Below, piece by piece: positions 1-10,543 of a stretch of 64,000 bases of DNA. The translations under genes and the position numbers were made by a program. Under the pieces are notes generated by a model. It was not told the origin of the DNA, searched no databases, and saw only the letters and a program-made list of their open reading frames with translations. Within the stretch, counting starts at the first letter, position 1; the number at the start of each line of letters is the position of its first letter. This stretch comes from CAXBGS01 sp963975425 (GTDB taxonomy: Bacteria; Planctomycetota; Planctomycetia; Pirellulales; Pirellulaceae), in the NCBI GenBank assembly GCA_963975425.1, contig CAXBGS010000014.1, positions 1 to 64,000 of the forward strand. Direction: 5' to 3'.

Positions 1-421
1 GCCGGCTTTTGATTTGCGTGATCAGCCGCCTAAAGGCGGTACACCAACTTGCGCTTGGATTTTGCTTTGCGCGAGATTGTGATTCAGCGCCTTTGTCGCC
101 GCGCCCGTTGGTGTCCCGGCGTTAGTCGGCTTTTGAATTCCCCGATCGGCCGCCTAAAGGCGGTACACCAACTTGCGCTTGGATTTCGGTTTGGGCGAGT
201 TTGTGATTCAGTGCCTTTGTCGCCGCACCCGTTGGTGTCCCGGCGTTAGTCGGCTTTTGAATTCCCCGATCGGCCGCCTAAAGGCGGTACACCAGCTTGC
301 GCTTGGATTTTGGTTGGGGCGAGTTTGTGATTCAGTGCCTTTGTCGCCGCACCCGTTGGTGTCCCGGCTTCAGCCGGTTTCTTGTTTTTCGTGATCAGCC
401 GCCTAAAGGCGGTACACCAAC
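1..421. repeat. Tandem structured repeat, about 124-bp period, 3.4 copies
   Basis: The same block occurs with a 124-125 base period; the word ACACCAAC (or a one-base variant) ends at 48, 172, 296 and 421. Each full unit can fold as an outer stem GTTGGTGT/ACACCAAC (107-114 with 165-172; 231-238 with 289-296; 355-362 with 414-421). This stem encloses two small hairpins, a CCGG-type one and a perfect CCGCC-TAAA-GGCGG. The parts between the stems are conserved as well, so these are not CRISPR spacers. The leftmost copy is cut by the window edge. Short open frames run through the block but look like by-products of repetition. It lies just downstream of the malic enzyme gene and may help end its transcript; that role is inference. 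Confidence 0.85.
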
Positions 422-444
422 TTGCGCTTGAGTATTGAGTTGGC

Positions 445-1620
<1,176 letters not shown>

Positions 1621-1807
1621 GGCAAGTCTCGGGATGAAATGGGACGGATCAAGCCGTGGGGCTGGCCGCTGCCAACCGGCATGACCACGTTCACGCGGAT
1701 GTGGTGACGACGAGAATGGCAAGGCATGCTCACAATGTCGTGACAAGATGGTAGGTTGTTCACTCCAGGCGACCAAGACATGCGACGGCCAACGGAAGGG
1801 GACAGCG

Positions 1808-3448
1808 GTGAAAGCTTCGGATTTGTTTGTACGAGCACTGGAGGCGGAAGGTGTCGAGTATGTCTTCGGTATCCCCGGTGAAGAAAACTTGGACTTCCTT
1901 GATTCGCTATCGCGATCAGAAATTCGGCTGGTTCTGACCCGGCACGAACAGGCGGCCGGGTTCATGGCGGCAACCTACGGGCGGCTGACCGGACGTGTGG
2001 GAGTTTGCTTGTCGACACTGGGGCCCGGTGCGACAAACTTCGTAACCGCCGCGGCTTATGCCCAATTGGGCGGAATGCCCATGCTGATGATCACCGGACA
2101 AAAACCGGTCAAGTCAAGCAAGCAGGGGCAGTTTCAAATCGTCGACATCGTCGACATGATGCGTCCGTTGACAAAGTACACACGTCAATTGGTCAGTGGC
2201 GCAAACATTGCCTCACGCGTTCGCGAAGCATTCCGATTAGCACAGGAGGAAAAGCCCGGCGCGGTGCATCTAGAACTGCCCGAAGACATCGCGGCCGAAG
2301 AGGTTCATGAGCTGCCGATCGAAAAAAGTTTGGTCCGGCGACCTGTCGCGGAAGAAAAATCGATCGCTGCGGCGGTGCAGATGATCGAGGCCGCCGACCG
2401 GCCGTTGCTGTTGGTCGGTGCGGGTGCCAATCGCAAATTGACACGCAAGTCGCTGGGCGGATTGATCGAAAAGACGGGCATTCCCTTTGTCACGACGCAG
2501 ATGGGTAAGGGCGTTGTCGACGAAAACCATTCGTTGTTTCTCGGTAATACCGCGCTATCCTCGGGTGATTACGTTCATCGCGCCGTTGACGCCGCGGATC
2601 TGATTATCAACGTCGGGCACGACGTGGTTGAGAAGCCGCCGTTCTTTATGCAATCTGGCGGTGTGAAAGTGATTCATTTGAATTTCTCGTCGGCCGCGGT
2701 CGATCCCGTCTATTTTCCGCAGCTGGAGGTCATCGGTGATATTGCGAACGCGATTTGGCAAATCACCCAGCGGATCACGCCGCAAACGAGTTGGAACTTT
2801 GATCGATTCATGCAGGTGAAGGCTGCCGGCGACGCGCAGTTGATCGAAGGTCACGACGATGATCGCTATCCGATTTACCCGCAGCGACTGGTTGCAGACG
2901 TTCGTTCGGTGATGCCCGAGGACGGCATCATCGCACTGGATAACGGCGTCTATAAAATCTGGTTTGCGCGAAACTATCGGGCAAACTCGCCGAACACCGT
3001 GTTGTTAGACAACGCCCTCGCGACCATGGGCGCCGGTTTGCCGTCGGCAATGGCTGCCAGGTTGGTGTATCCCGACCGCAAGGTCATGGCGATCTGTGGC
3101 GACGGCGGGTTCATGATGAACTCGCAAGAACTAGAAACCGCAGTCCGTTTGCGAATGCAGTTGGTGGTGCTCGTGCTGCGAGATGACGCATACGGGATGA
3201 TCAAATGGAAACAGTCCAACATGGAACTGGATCCATTCGGGTTGGACTTCGGAAACCCTGACTTTGTCAAATACGCGCAGAGCTACGGCGCGCACGGGCA
3301 CCGTGTTTCTGACAGCAACGAATTGTTGACCTTGATGAAGCAATGTCACGATGCCGCGGGCGTCCACGTGATCGAAGTACCCGTCGACTACAGCGAAAAT
3401 GACAGGATTCTTAACCACGAAATTCAAGAACGAAGCGCGCAGGTCTAG
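1808..3448 (+). CDS. Acetolactate synthase, catabolic AlsS-like (TPP-dependent)
   Basis: This 546-residue thiamine-diphosphate enzyme should condense two pyruvates to acetolactate in the cytoplasm. The N-terminal pyrimidine-binding domain carries the catalytic glutamate in RHEQ (E47). The C-terminal domain has the cofactor motif GDGGFMMN, starting at about residue 431. The stretch KQGQFQIVDIVDMMRPLTK (about 100-118) is what I associate with FAD-independent AlsS rather than the anabolic IlvB form, and no small subunit gene lies nearby. The start is a GTG preceded by GGAAGGGG; an ATG 60 bases upstream adds unrelated residues. The next gene begins one base after its stop, so the two are probably co-translated. 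A related TPP enzyme with another substrate is possible. Confidence 0.85.
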   Translation: MKASDLFVRALEAEGVEYVFGIPGEENLDFLDSLSRSEIRLVLTRHEQAAGFMAATYGRLTGRVGVCLSTLGPGATNFVTAAAYAQLGGMPMLMITGQKPVKSSKQGQFQIVDIVDMMRPLTKYTRQLVSGANIASRVREAFRLAQEEKPGAVHLELPEDIAAEEVHELPIEKSLVRRPVAEEKSIAAAVQMIEAADRPLLLVGAGANRKLTRKSLGGLIEKTGIPFVTTQMGKGVVDENHSLFLGNTALSSGDYVHRAVDAADLIINVGHDVVEKPPFFMQSGGVKVIHLNFSSAAVDPVYFPQLEVIGDIANAIWQITQRITPQTSWNFDRFMQVKAAGDAQLIEGHDDDRYPIYPQRLVADVRSVMPEDGIIALDNGVYKIWFARNYRANSPNTVLLDNALATMGAGLPSAMAARLVYPDRKVMAICGDGGFMMNSQELETAVRLRMQLVVLVLRDDAYGMIKWKQSNMELDPFGLDFGNPDFVKYAQSYGAHGHRVSDSNELLTLMKQCHDAAGVHVIEVPVDYSENDRILNHEIQERSAQV

Positions 3449-3449
3449 C

Positions 3450-4880
3450 ATGCTGAAGGAAACGTATCCGTATTACTTGGCTGGCGATCCGTGTTCGCCC
3501 AACGCCGACTTGGAAGTGACGGACAAGTTTACTGGCAAAGTCGCAACACGCGTCGCTCTGGCCGATGCAGCGACCATTGATCGAGCAATTGCCGCAACGG
3601 TGGAAGCGACCGAGCCGATGCGCCGCATGCGGCCCTACCAACGACAAGCCGTTTTGAATCACTGCGTTGAACGGTTCCAGCAGCGATTCGATGAGCTTGC
3701 GATGTCGTTGTGTATCGAAGCGGGCAAGCCGATCAAAGATGCTCGCGGTGAAGTTTCTCGTCTGATCGACACCTTTCGTATCGCCGCGGAAGAATCGGTG
3801 CGAATGAGCGGCGAAGTGATGAATCTTGAGATATCGCCGCGCGCGAAAGGTTACCGCGGCATGTTCCAACGAGTACCGATCGGACCTTGTTCGTTTATTT
3901 CGCCATTCAACTTTCCCCTGAACCTTGCCGCACACAAAGTGGCTCCGGCGATTGCGGTGGGATGCCCTTTTGTGTTGAAACCCGCAAGCCGCACACCGAT
4001 CGGTGCGATCGTCATCGGCGAAGTGTTAGCCGAAACAGATTTGCCCCAAGGTGCTTTCTCGATTCTGCCTTGTCACCGTGACGGTGCGGACCTATTCACC
4101 ACGGACGATCGATTGAAATTGCTCAGTTTCACCGGCTCGCCGGCTGTCGGTTGGAAATTGAAGTCGATGGCCGGCAAAAAGCCTGTTGTATTGGAACTTG
4201 GTGGCAATGCAGCGTGCATTGTCGACGCGGACGCCGATCTGGATGACGCGGTCGGCCGGCTGATTGTCGGCGCGTTCTACCAATCCGGTCAAAGTTGTAT
4301 CGGCGTCCAACGCATCATCGCGCATCGCGATATCTACGATCCCCTGCGGGATCGTCTTGTTGCGGCGACGAAGCAATTGATTGCCGGCGACCCCAAAGAC
4401 GAAGCGACCTTTATCGGGCCGATGATTTCCCAGTCCGAAGCCCAGCGGCTGGACGGTTGGATTCAATCGGCGATCAAAGCGGGCGGAAAACTGTTGTGCG
4501 GTGGTCAACGCAATGGTGCCATGCTTGAGGCAACACTGTTGGAAAACGTTCCCGAGGACCAAGACGTTTGTACGCAAGAGGCCTTCGGGCCGGTCGCCGT
4601 GCTAAGTCCGTTTGAATCGTTCGATGACGCAATCGCTAAGGTCAATGACAGCGTGTTCGGTTTGCAGGCAGGCATCTTCACTCGCGATCTGTACAAGATG
4701 CAACAAGCTTGGGATGAACTGGATGTCGGCGGTGTTGTGATTGGCGATGTTCCATCATGGCGAGTCGACAACATGCCCTACGGTGGCGTCAAAGATAGCG
4801 GGCTGGGACGCGAAGGCATCCGGTTTGCCATGGAAGACATGACTGAAATCCGCAATTTGGTCATCCGCACACCGAGTTAG
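3450..4880 (+). CDS. Aldehyde dehydrogenase family protein
   Basis: This 476-residue NAD(P)-dependent enzyme should oxidise an aldehyde to its acid in the cytoplasm. The nucleotide-binding region includes SPFNFPLN and VLKPAS. The general base is E249 in LELGGNA and the nucleophile C283 in GQSCIGVQR. The C-terminal stretch MPYGGVKDSGLGREG is typical of the family. The length is normal for a stand-alone ALDH. The start is the ATG one base past the stop of the acetolactate synthase gene; an in-frame extension to 3399 lies inside that gene. The substrate cannot be told. The style resembles lactaldehyde or semialdehyde dehydrogenases, and the pairing suggests work in the same branch of pyruvate or C4 metabolism, which is inference. 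Confidence 0.93.
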   Translation: MLKETYPYYLAGDPCSPNADLEVTDKFTGKVATRVALADAATIDRAIAATVEATEPMRRMRPYQRQAVLNHCVERFQQRFDELAMSLCIEAGKPIKDARGEVSRLIDTFRIAAEESVRMSGEVMNLEISPRAKGYRGMFQRVPIGPCSFISPFNFPLNLAAHKVAPAIAVGCPFVLKPASRTPIGAIVIGEVLAETDLPQGAFSILPCHRDGADLFTTDDRLKLLSFTGSPAVGWKLKSMAGKKPVVLELGGNAACIVDADADLDDAVGRLIVGAFYQSGQSCIGVQRIIAHRDIYDPLRDRLVAATKQLIAGDPKDEATFIGPMISQSEAQRLDGWIQSAIKAGGKLLCGGQRNGAMLEATLLENVPEDQDVCTQEAFGPVAVLSPFESFDDAIAKVNDSVFGLQAGIFTRDLYKMQQAWDELDVGGVVIGDVPSWRVDNMPYGGVKDSGLGREGIRFAMEDMTEIRNLVIRTPS

Positions 4881-5018
4881 CGTCACCGTATTGTTTCTTG
4901 GGCAGTGTTCGTTTGTCTAGGTTGTTTCCCGCGTCAGGGGGGATGAAAATCCGTCCTGTTGCAGTGGCTTGTCTGCGGGATCAGCCACCTCAGGCGAACA
5001 CTCCTAGGAATTCACATC

Positions 5019-6146
5019 ATGCGCCACACCGTCTGTGTTTTGCTTTGTCTTCTGTCTGCGTCGGCCGCAATAGCGCAGCCGCGAATGGGTGCAGTTGGCG
5101 ATAGCCTGTTGGACGAACACTTTGATCAAGATGGATTCGGTCTGTCACTGGACTATTCCAAGAATGGTTTCGAATTGATGGTCGAGGCCGGAAAAATTGA
5201 TGCCGGTCCGACGGGCATGTGGGGCGGCACGCGAGGCAGCGGCTATGAATACAACTGGGCCCTCGCCGGTTCCACCACCGGCAGTCTGATCGGCGACGGG
5301 CAGCACACCAGTCTTGCCAATCAAGTTAGCACGGCAGGGATCAGTCACGCGGTGATGATCATCGGCAGCAACGATACGTTTCCTTTTCCGCCCAGTGCTG
5401 GCATATCGAACTACAGCGCCATTTACGATGGTATCGCGACTCAACAGCAGATCGATTTGATTGCCTCGTCAGCCGTCGCGAGTGTGGTCGGCGCAGCGGC
5501 CGAGCTAAAAAACTCAGGCGTCAACCTGATCGTTGCCGCGCCGCCAGAATACGGAATCGCGCCATTCACGAAAAATTTCTATCCTGATCCGGTCAAGCGA
5601 GAACGAGTTGACGATGTGATGGAAAGTTGGATTTCCGAGGCTGTCATTCAATTGACGGAAGTGGTTGGCGTCCCGGTCGCGGATTTATACACCTTGACGA
5701 AAGATATTTGGGGAGACCACGGCAGCGAAAACGCGACATTCGAACTTGGCGGCGTCCAGTTGAACCTTAACGGTACCGGCGGCGTCGACTACAACGACGT
5801 GTTGCTGGGAAATCCGTTTACGCCAACGTCCGATACCGTTGACGCTTTTGTTCATGATGGAATTCACCCCAACAATGTGATCGGCGGAATGATCGCCAAC
5901 GTGTTCATGACCGGGTTCAACGAAATCTATGGTGAGTCTTTCGACTTGTTTAGCGAAGAAGAAATTCTTGCCCTTGCCGGTCCCAATGTCGGTGCGATGT
6001 ATGACTCCGACACGTTTAGTGCTTCGTTAGGCGGAAAGACGTACTCCAGCTATATCATTGCACCGACTGCGATTCCCGAACCAAACATGGCACTGGCCAT
6101 GGCGGCGTTTGGGTTGGTCACGGCAATCAGGCGTCGAAGACGTTGA
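5019..6146 (+). CDS. GDSL/SGNH-family hydrolase with PEP-CTERM anchor
   Basis: A 375-residue exported protein. A signal peptide (residues 1-19, ending ASAAIAQ) is followed at once by GDSL (residues 27-30, nucleophile S29). The late DGIHPN motif supplies the Asp and His of an SGNH esterase/lipase triad, and GSND fits the Asn block. The C-terminus is a PEP-CTERM sorting tag: IPEP, a hydrophobic helix, then five arginines. Such tags are removed by an exosortase on export, linking the protein to the outer surface or exopolysaccharide. An AGGA lies just ahead of the ATG; a 20-residue upstream extension is unlikely. The secreted sulfatase gene downstream suggests a shared role in modifying extracellular polysaccharide. 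The exact ester substrate is unknown. Confidence 0.85.
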   Translation: MRHTVCVLLCLLSASAAIAQPRMGAVGDSLLDEHFDQDGFGLSLDYSKNGFELMVEAGKIDAGPTGMWGGTRGSGYEYNWALAGSTTGSLIGDGQHTSLANQVSTAGISHAVMIIGSNDTFPFPPSAGISNYSAIYDGIATQQQIDLIASSAVASVVGAAAELKNSGVNLIVAAPPEYGIAPFTKNFYPDPVKRERVDDVMESWISEAVIQLTEVVGVPVADLYTLTKDIWGDHGSENATFELGGVQLNLNGTGGVDYNDVLLGNPFTPTSDTVDAFVHDGIHPNNVIGGMIANVFMTGFNEIYGESFDLFSEEEILALAGPNVGAMYDSDTFSASLGGKTYSSYIIAPTAIPEPNMALAMAAFGLVTAIRRRRR

Positions 6147-6398
6147 TCTGGGCCAATCGAATTCCGTATCCCGCTTTCCTTACGGAAGTCATCACCCGCC
6201 GTCGTTGATTGGTTGGTACATCGGATCGTCGCGAATCGCTGCGACGATGCGATTGTATGGCGGTCTAACCGTGCAAAATTCCGCCAGGTGTGGGCTCGCG
6301 GTTGTTCTCGTTAGCACGCATGAGCTTCATCGTGTGTATGTTAACGAGCATCTTGTTCGATCACGGTTCATGCGATTTTTAGATTCTTTGGCGGGTGA

Positions 6399-7985
6399 AT
6401 GATGCGCGTTACGATGTTTTCTAGCTTGATGTTGTTAGCGAGTTGGGGTTTTTCGGCCGAGGCCCGGGCCGAAAATGAAACTCAGCAGAACCCACGTCCC
6501 AATGTCGTGCTGATTTTGATCGATGACATGGGGCTGCATGATCTTTCGATTGAGGGCAGCACGTACTATCGCAGCCCTAACATCGACAAACTCGCTCGCG
6601 GTGGGATGCGTTTTACTCAAGGGTACGCAACGTGCCGCGTCTGCAGCCCTTCACGTGCCAGTATCCAACTAGGCCAGTTCACCGCACGTCACGGTATCAC
6701 GGACTGGATCGGTGCCGCGAGCGGAATGGATTGGAAGCGGGATGATAAAGTTTTGCCGGCAGAGTACGTTCACCAATTGCCGTCGGAAGACACCACGTTG
6801 GCCGAAGCGTTGCAGGATGCAGGGTACACAACGTTCTTTGCCGGTAAGTGGCATCTCGGTGGCGACGGCTCGTTGCCGACCGATCACGGGTATCAAATCA
6901 ATGTCGGGGGGCACCATCGCGGCAGTCCGCCAGGTGGATATTTCTCGCCGTACAAGAACCCGCAATTGCAAGACGGGCCCGATGGCGAATCACTGCCGCT
7001 AAGGTTGGCCGACGAAACGGCAAGGTTCATCGATTCGCATACCGATGAGCCCTTTTATGCGATGTTGTCGTTTTACAGCGTTCACGGTCCGGTCCAAACG
7101 ACAAAGTCGCTTTGGGACAAATATCGACAGGCCGCGCCGCCCGCCCCGGCCGATGGTGAGCGTTTCGAAATCGACCGCACCCTGCCGGTGCGCCAGGTGC
7201 AAGACCATCCGATCTATGCGGGAATGGTTGAGGTGACTGATACCGCGGTCGGCCGCGTGATGGACGCACTGCAACAGAACGGGTTGACCGAAAACACGAT
7301 CGTGATCTTTACCAGTGACAATGGTGGCGTTTCGTCGGGTGACGCTTATTCGACTAGTAATCTGCCGCTTCGTGGCGGCAAGGGACGCCAGTGGGAAGGC
7401 GGGATTCGCGAACCTTTTTATATCCGGTTTCCTCGGGTCACCCAGGCCGGATCCACTTGCGATGTGCCTGTGACCGGCGCAGATTTTTATCCGACGGTTT
7501 TGCAGCTTTGTGGGCTGCCATTGAAACCACAGCAACATATCGACGGCGTCAGTCTTGTGCCGTTGCTGCGTGGCGAGACGATTCAAGACCGTCCGCTGTA
7601 TTGGCATTATCCACACTACGGCAATCAGGGTGGCGAACCTGGATCGGTGCTTCGTCGCGGATCCTGGAAGCTGATTCATTATTACGAAGACGGACGCAAC
7701 GAGTTGTATCAATTGGCCGACGACCCTGGCGAACAACAAGACGTTGCGGCGGATCATCCACAGCGTACCAAGGCGATGTGGTCGGAGCTGAACGATTGGC
7801 TTGATTCCGTCGGCGCAAAATATCCGCAGCCTGATCCACGTTATGACCCGGTGAAAGCGGCGGCGAAGTGGAAGAAAATACACACGACGAAGAAACAATC
7901 GTTGGAAAAATTTCACGCCGAAATACTTCAGCCCGCCTGGCAGCCCGATCCGACGTGGTGGGGCAGCCTGGTGACGGAGGACTGA
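6399..7985 (+). CDS. Secreted sulfatase (arylsulfatase family, Cys-type)
   Basis: A 528-residue alkaline-phosphatase-fold sulfatase. The signal peptide covers about residues 1-24 (ending SAEARA). Metal ligands appear in LILIDDMG (D42, D43) and in the later FTSDNGG. The maturation site is CSPSR (C82), in which the cysteine would be converted to formylglycine by an anaerobic or FGE-type maturase not in this window. The GKWHLGG region and a C-terminal subdomain complete the family pattern. The start is ATGATG at 6399; the second ATG at 6402 is equally possible. The 252 bases upstream hold no recognisable gene. Planctomycetes carry many such enzymes for sulfated algal polysaccharides; the specific glycan cannot be predicted. 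Confidence 0.93.
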   Translation: MMRVTMFSSLMLLASWGFSAEARAENETQQNPRPNVVLILIDDMGLHDLSIEGSTYYRSPNIDKLARGGMRFTQGYATCRVCSPSRASIQLGQFTARHGITDWIGAASGMDWKRDDKVLPAEYVHQLPSEDTTLAEALQDAGYTTFFAGKWHLGGDGSLPTDHGYQINVGGHHRGSPPGGYFSPYKNPQLQDGPDGESLPLRLADETARFIDSHTDEPFYAMLSFYSVHGPVQTTKSLWDKYRQAAPPAPADGERFEIDRTLPVRQVQDHPIYAGMVEVTDTAVGRVMDALQQNGLTENTIVIFTSDNGGVSSGDAYSTSNLPLRGGKGRQWEGGIREPFYIRFPRVTQAGSTCDVPVTGADFYPTVLQLCGLPLKPQQHIDGVSLVPLLRGETIQDRPLYWHYPHYGNQGGEPGSVLRRGSWKLIHYYEDGRNELYQLADDPGEQQDVAADHPQRTKAMWSELNDWLDSVGAKYPQPDPRYDPVKAAAKWKKIHTTKKQSLEKFHAEILQPAWQPDPTWWGSLVTED

Positions 7986-8165
7986 CGGACGATTCACAGG
8001 CGTGTGAATTGCGCTTCGGACGGACGCGCGCGCTGGGCGATTTTGGCGCTGAACAACGCGCGACTTGGGCTTTAGGCGAATCAGCCTGCTATCGCCTTGC
8101 ATGCACGGCGGACGACCGGGCGCGAATCCATCGCTTGATGAAGGCTCGCGATCAGTATTCCCGCG

Positions 8166-10208
8166 TCAGGTTTTCTCGGTAGGCTGATCGGTCGAATCGA
8201 CGTCTTGTTCGGGTCTCACGGTCGGTTCGACAAGGGGCTCAGGCGTCGTGGTCGGTTCAGGTGTCGTGGTCGGTTCCGCGGGCGGGTCGGGTTCCATCGA
8301 TTTTTCGAACTCGATCTGTTTCAGCTGTGCTTTGGCGGTCTTGATCGCCGGCGCGGCCCACTTGTCTTCGGCGTACAGCGAGATAATGCCTTCGAGTAGC
8401 TTCTTGTGCTGATCGAAATCCAGATCGGCACCGGCGCGGATGCGTTGCTGCAGTTCTCGAACCCGCGGGTCCAGCGAACCCTTCGCGGCCTCGTCAGACG
8501 CGTTCAAGTTTGCCAAGCGTTCCAATTCATAGCGTGCGAGTTCGGCCATTTCGATCCGTTCGTCGTCTTTGTGAAATGTCTCTGCCGAGAACACATCCAA
8601 CCACTGACGCAATTTTTTTGCCGCGGTTGATGGGTCGGTTTCGCTTAATCGGACTGCGTCAAGAAAACCTTGTTCGTGAGCATCCAGCGGATTGATTGCG
8701 AGTTTCTTTTTCAGATACAACCGCCGCAGCGTGCCCATCAATCGAAGGGAAGCGTCATAACGTTTGACATCTTCGATCCGCTGGTCCTCGGGAAACAGTT
8801 TCATGAATCGATCAATGTCACTGCGTGCTGCTGACAATTCACCGATGCTGTCTTGGTAAGCGATCTGTTGATAGATCGCATCGGCGGACGGTTTCTGGAT
8901 CGTCTTCACGACAAAAATGATTCCGAACAACAACACAGCAATCAGGATCCCGATGGAAAGACCATGAGAGATCGTGCCGCTGGTATCCGAGTCGTCGTAT
9001 CCGTGTTCCCTGCCCTGACGTTCTTCTTCGACGGTGCGAAAGTGTGTCTTCGGTTCAGCGAGTATCACATCTTGGTCAATATCACCTCGCGACGTCGCGG
9101 TCTTTTCTGACACCAGTGTTGCATCGTCGTGACCGGCCGCGGTGGGTTGGCGTTTTTCGACCGGCCGATCCTGCTTTGCGCCGGACTGAGTGCTCGGCCG
9201 CGTGTCCCGTACGTGTTGATCGGTGACATGATTCGTGTTTCCTAAGCCGGTCGCCGAGATCGATGTGCCCTGATCACCACTGATATCGGTGTTATGCTCG
9301 CTTGTGGATTGTGGCTCGCTGCGCTTGTTCTGCGGTTGGTCTTGGTCTTGGTCTGACTCGCGATCGAGCAACGTCTTTTGATGTTGCAAACCTGCACGCA
9401 TTGCTTTGAGTCGGTTCATGACCGCCAGGGCGGTTGGTGGTCGATCGTCGGGGTCCTTTGCCAATAGCTGATGGACAAGCGCAACCACGTCGACGGGCAA
9501 GTCTGGGTTGACCATGTCCAATGGCACCGGCGCCTTGCGACGAACCGATTCGATTACCTCGGTGATCTTCTTGCCCGTGAACGGCGGTCGTCCAGTCAGC
9601 ATGGCGTACATCACGCTGCCCAATGCGTACAGATCCGTTCGCACGGTCACGCCGCTGCCTGCGGCTTGCTCGGGTGCCATATAGTCAGCGGTTCCCATGA
9701 CGCTGCCCACGGCCGTGTGCTCGCTGGAGCCAAAGATTTTCGCGACACCAAAGTCAACCAGCTTGACTTGATCGTTCTCGGCAAGGATCAGATTGGCGGG
9801 CTTGAGATCGCGGTGAATGATGCCAAAGTCGTGAGCGTGTTTTAGCGCGGCGCAAATTTGGATGGCGATATCCAGTGACGGCAGCCAGTCGAGGCGTTTT
9901 TCGCGTCGGATGCGTTTTTGTAATGTTTCGCCTTCGACCAATTCCATCGAGTAAAAAAGTTGCCCTTTTTCCTCGCCATAGCCAATCAGTTGAACGATCC
10001 CCGGATGACGCAAGCGTTTAAGTGTTTCGACTTCGGCGTCAAAGCGCCGGCGAAAACGCATTTCATCGGCGACATGCGCGGCGATCAGCTTCACCGCGAC
10101 GGGTTGTTGGGTCTTTTCGTGAACCGCGGAAAAAACCGTGCCCATTCCACCGCGTCCGAGAACGTCGCCAATGCGGTACGGGCCTAAAAAATCCGGTGAT
10201 TCCATCAT
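8166..10208 (-). CDS. Transmembrane Ser/Thr protein kinase (PknB-like)
   Basis: A protein of about 680 residues. The N-terminal Hanks-type kinase domain (about 10-270) has the glycine loop GRGGMGTV, ATP lysine K40 in VAVK, HRDLKPAN (catalytic D134), DFG (D152) and MAPEQ, so it should be active. A Ser/Thr/Gln-rich linker follows, then one membrane helix at about residues 413-434. A roughly 240-residue helical outer region comes next, ending in a Thr-Pro-Glu-Pro tail built on an 18-base duplication (8242-8277). There are no PASTA repeats, so the sensed signal is unknown. The frame opens with a TTG at 10214; the ATG pair at 10208/10205 is the likelier start. It is divergent from lnt and convergent with the sulfatase gene. 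Confidence 0.92.
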   Translation of the reverse strand: MMESPDFLGPYRIGDVLGRGGMGTVFSAVHEKTQQPVAVKLIAAHVADEMRFRRRFDAEVETLKRLRHPGIVQLIGYGEEKGQLFYSMELVEGETLQKRIRREKRLDWLPSLDIAIQICAALKHAHDFGIIHRDLKPANLILAENDQVKLVDFGVAKIFGSSEHTAVGSVMGTADYMAPEQAAGSGVTVRTDLYALGSVMYAMLTGRPPFTGKKITEVIESVRRKAPVPLDMVNPDLPVDVVALVHQLLAKDPDDRPPTALAVMNRLKAMRAGLQHQKTLLDRESDQDQDQPQNKRSEPQSTSEHNTDISGDQGTSISATGLGNTNHVTDQHVRDTRPSTQSGAKQDRPVEKRQPTAAGHDDATLVSEKTATSRGDIDQDVILAEPKTHFRTVEEERQGREHGYDDSDTSGTISHGLSIGILIAVLLFGIIFVVKTIQKPSADAIYQQIAYQDSIGELSAARSDIDRFMKLFPEDQRIEDVKRYDASLRLMGTLRRLYLKKKLAINPLDAHEQGFLDAVRLSETDPSTAAKKLRQWLDVFSAETFHKDDERIEMAELARYELERLANLNASDEAAKGSLDPRVRELQQRIRAGADLDFDQHKKLLEGIISLYAEDKWAAPAIKTAKAQLKQIEFEKSMEPDPPAEPTTTPEPTTTPEPLVEPTVRPEQDVDSTDQPTEKT

Positions 10209-10543
10209 GCACAAAAATCCGTATCAATGGGGTCATTCAGGCGAATTGGGACGATCCATCTCATTGTAAGCGGCATGGGGCGATAGCGTCAGCGACGGGG
10301 ATACGCCCTCGCAATCCGGCGAAAAACGTCTTGGCCGCGACAGCAATGCGGTCGTATCCTCTCGAACCAAGCACCAGGCAGAGAATCGTTTGTCGTGGTT
10401 CGGCCGTGGCCGTGCGAGAGTGGAAACCGATGAACGCTCACGTGATTGATTCCCAAGGCCAATGCCAACGCTTAAGCTAGCCGCGGGTAGCTGCGTGATG
10501 GTAACGTCATGCCCCGTTCGCAAATTTCGAATTTGGTAATTGC
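10209..10543. other. Intergenic region between divergent kinase and lnt genes
   Basis: There is no convincing gene in this 335-base gap. It must hold the promoters for the kinase gene leftward and lnt rightward, but I could not pick out clear -35/-10 boxes. Open frames here lack homology-like character and run antisense or out of frame to the flanking genes. Confidence 0.5.

Noticed and set aside
1..421. CRISPR-like spacing of short palindromes
   Set aside because: The stretches between the palindromes are themselves repeated, so they are not unique spacers, and no cas gene is present.
6058..6402. 114-codon frame between the PEP-CTERM gene and the sulfatase
   Set aside because: It overlaps the end of the hydrolase gene out of frame and lacks a ribosome site or recognisable motif.
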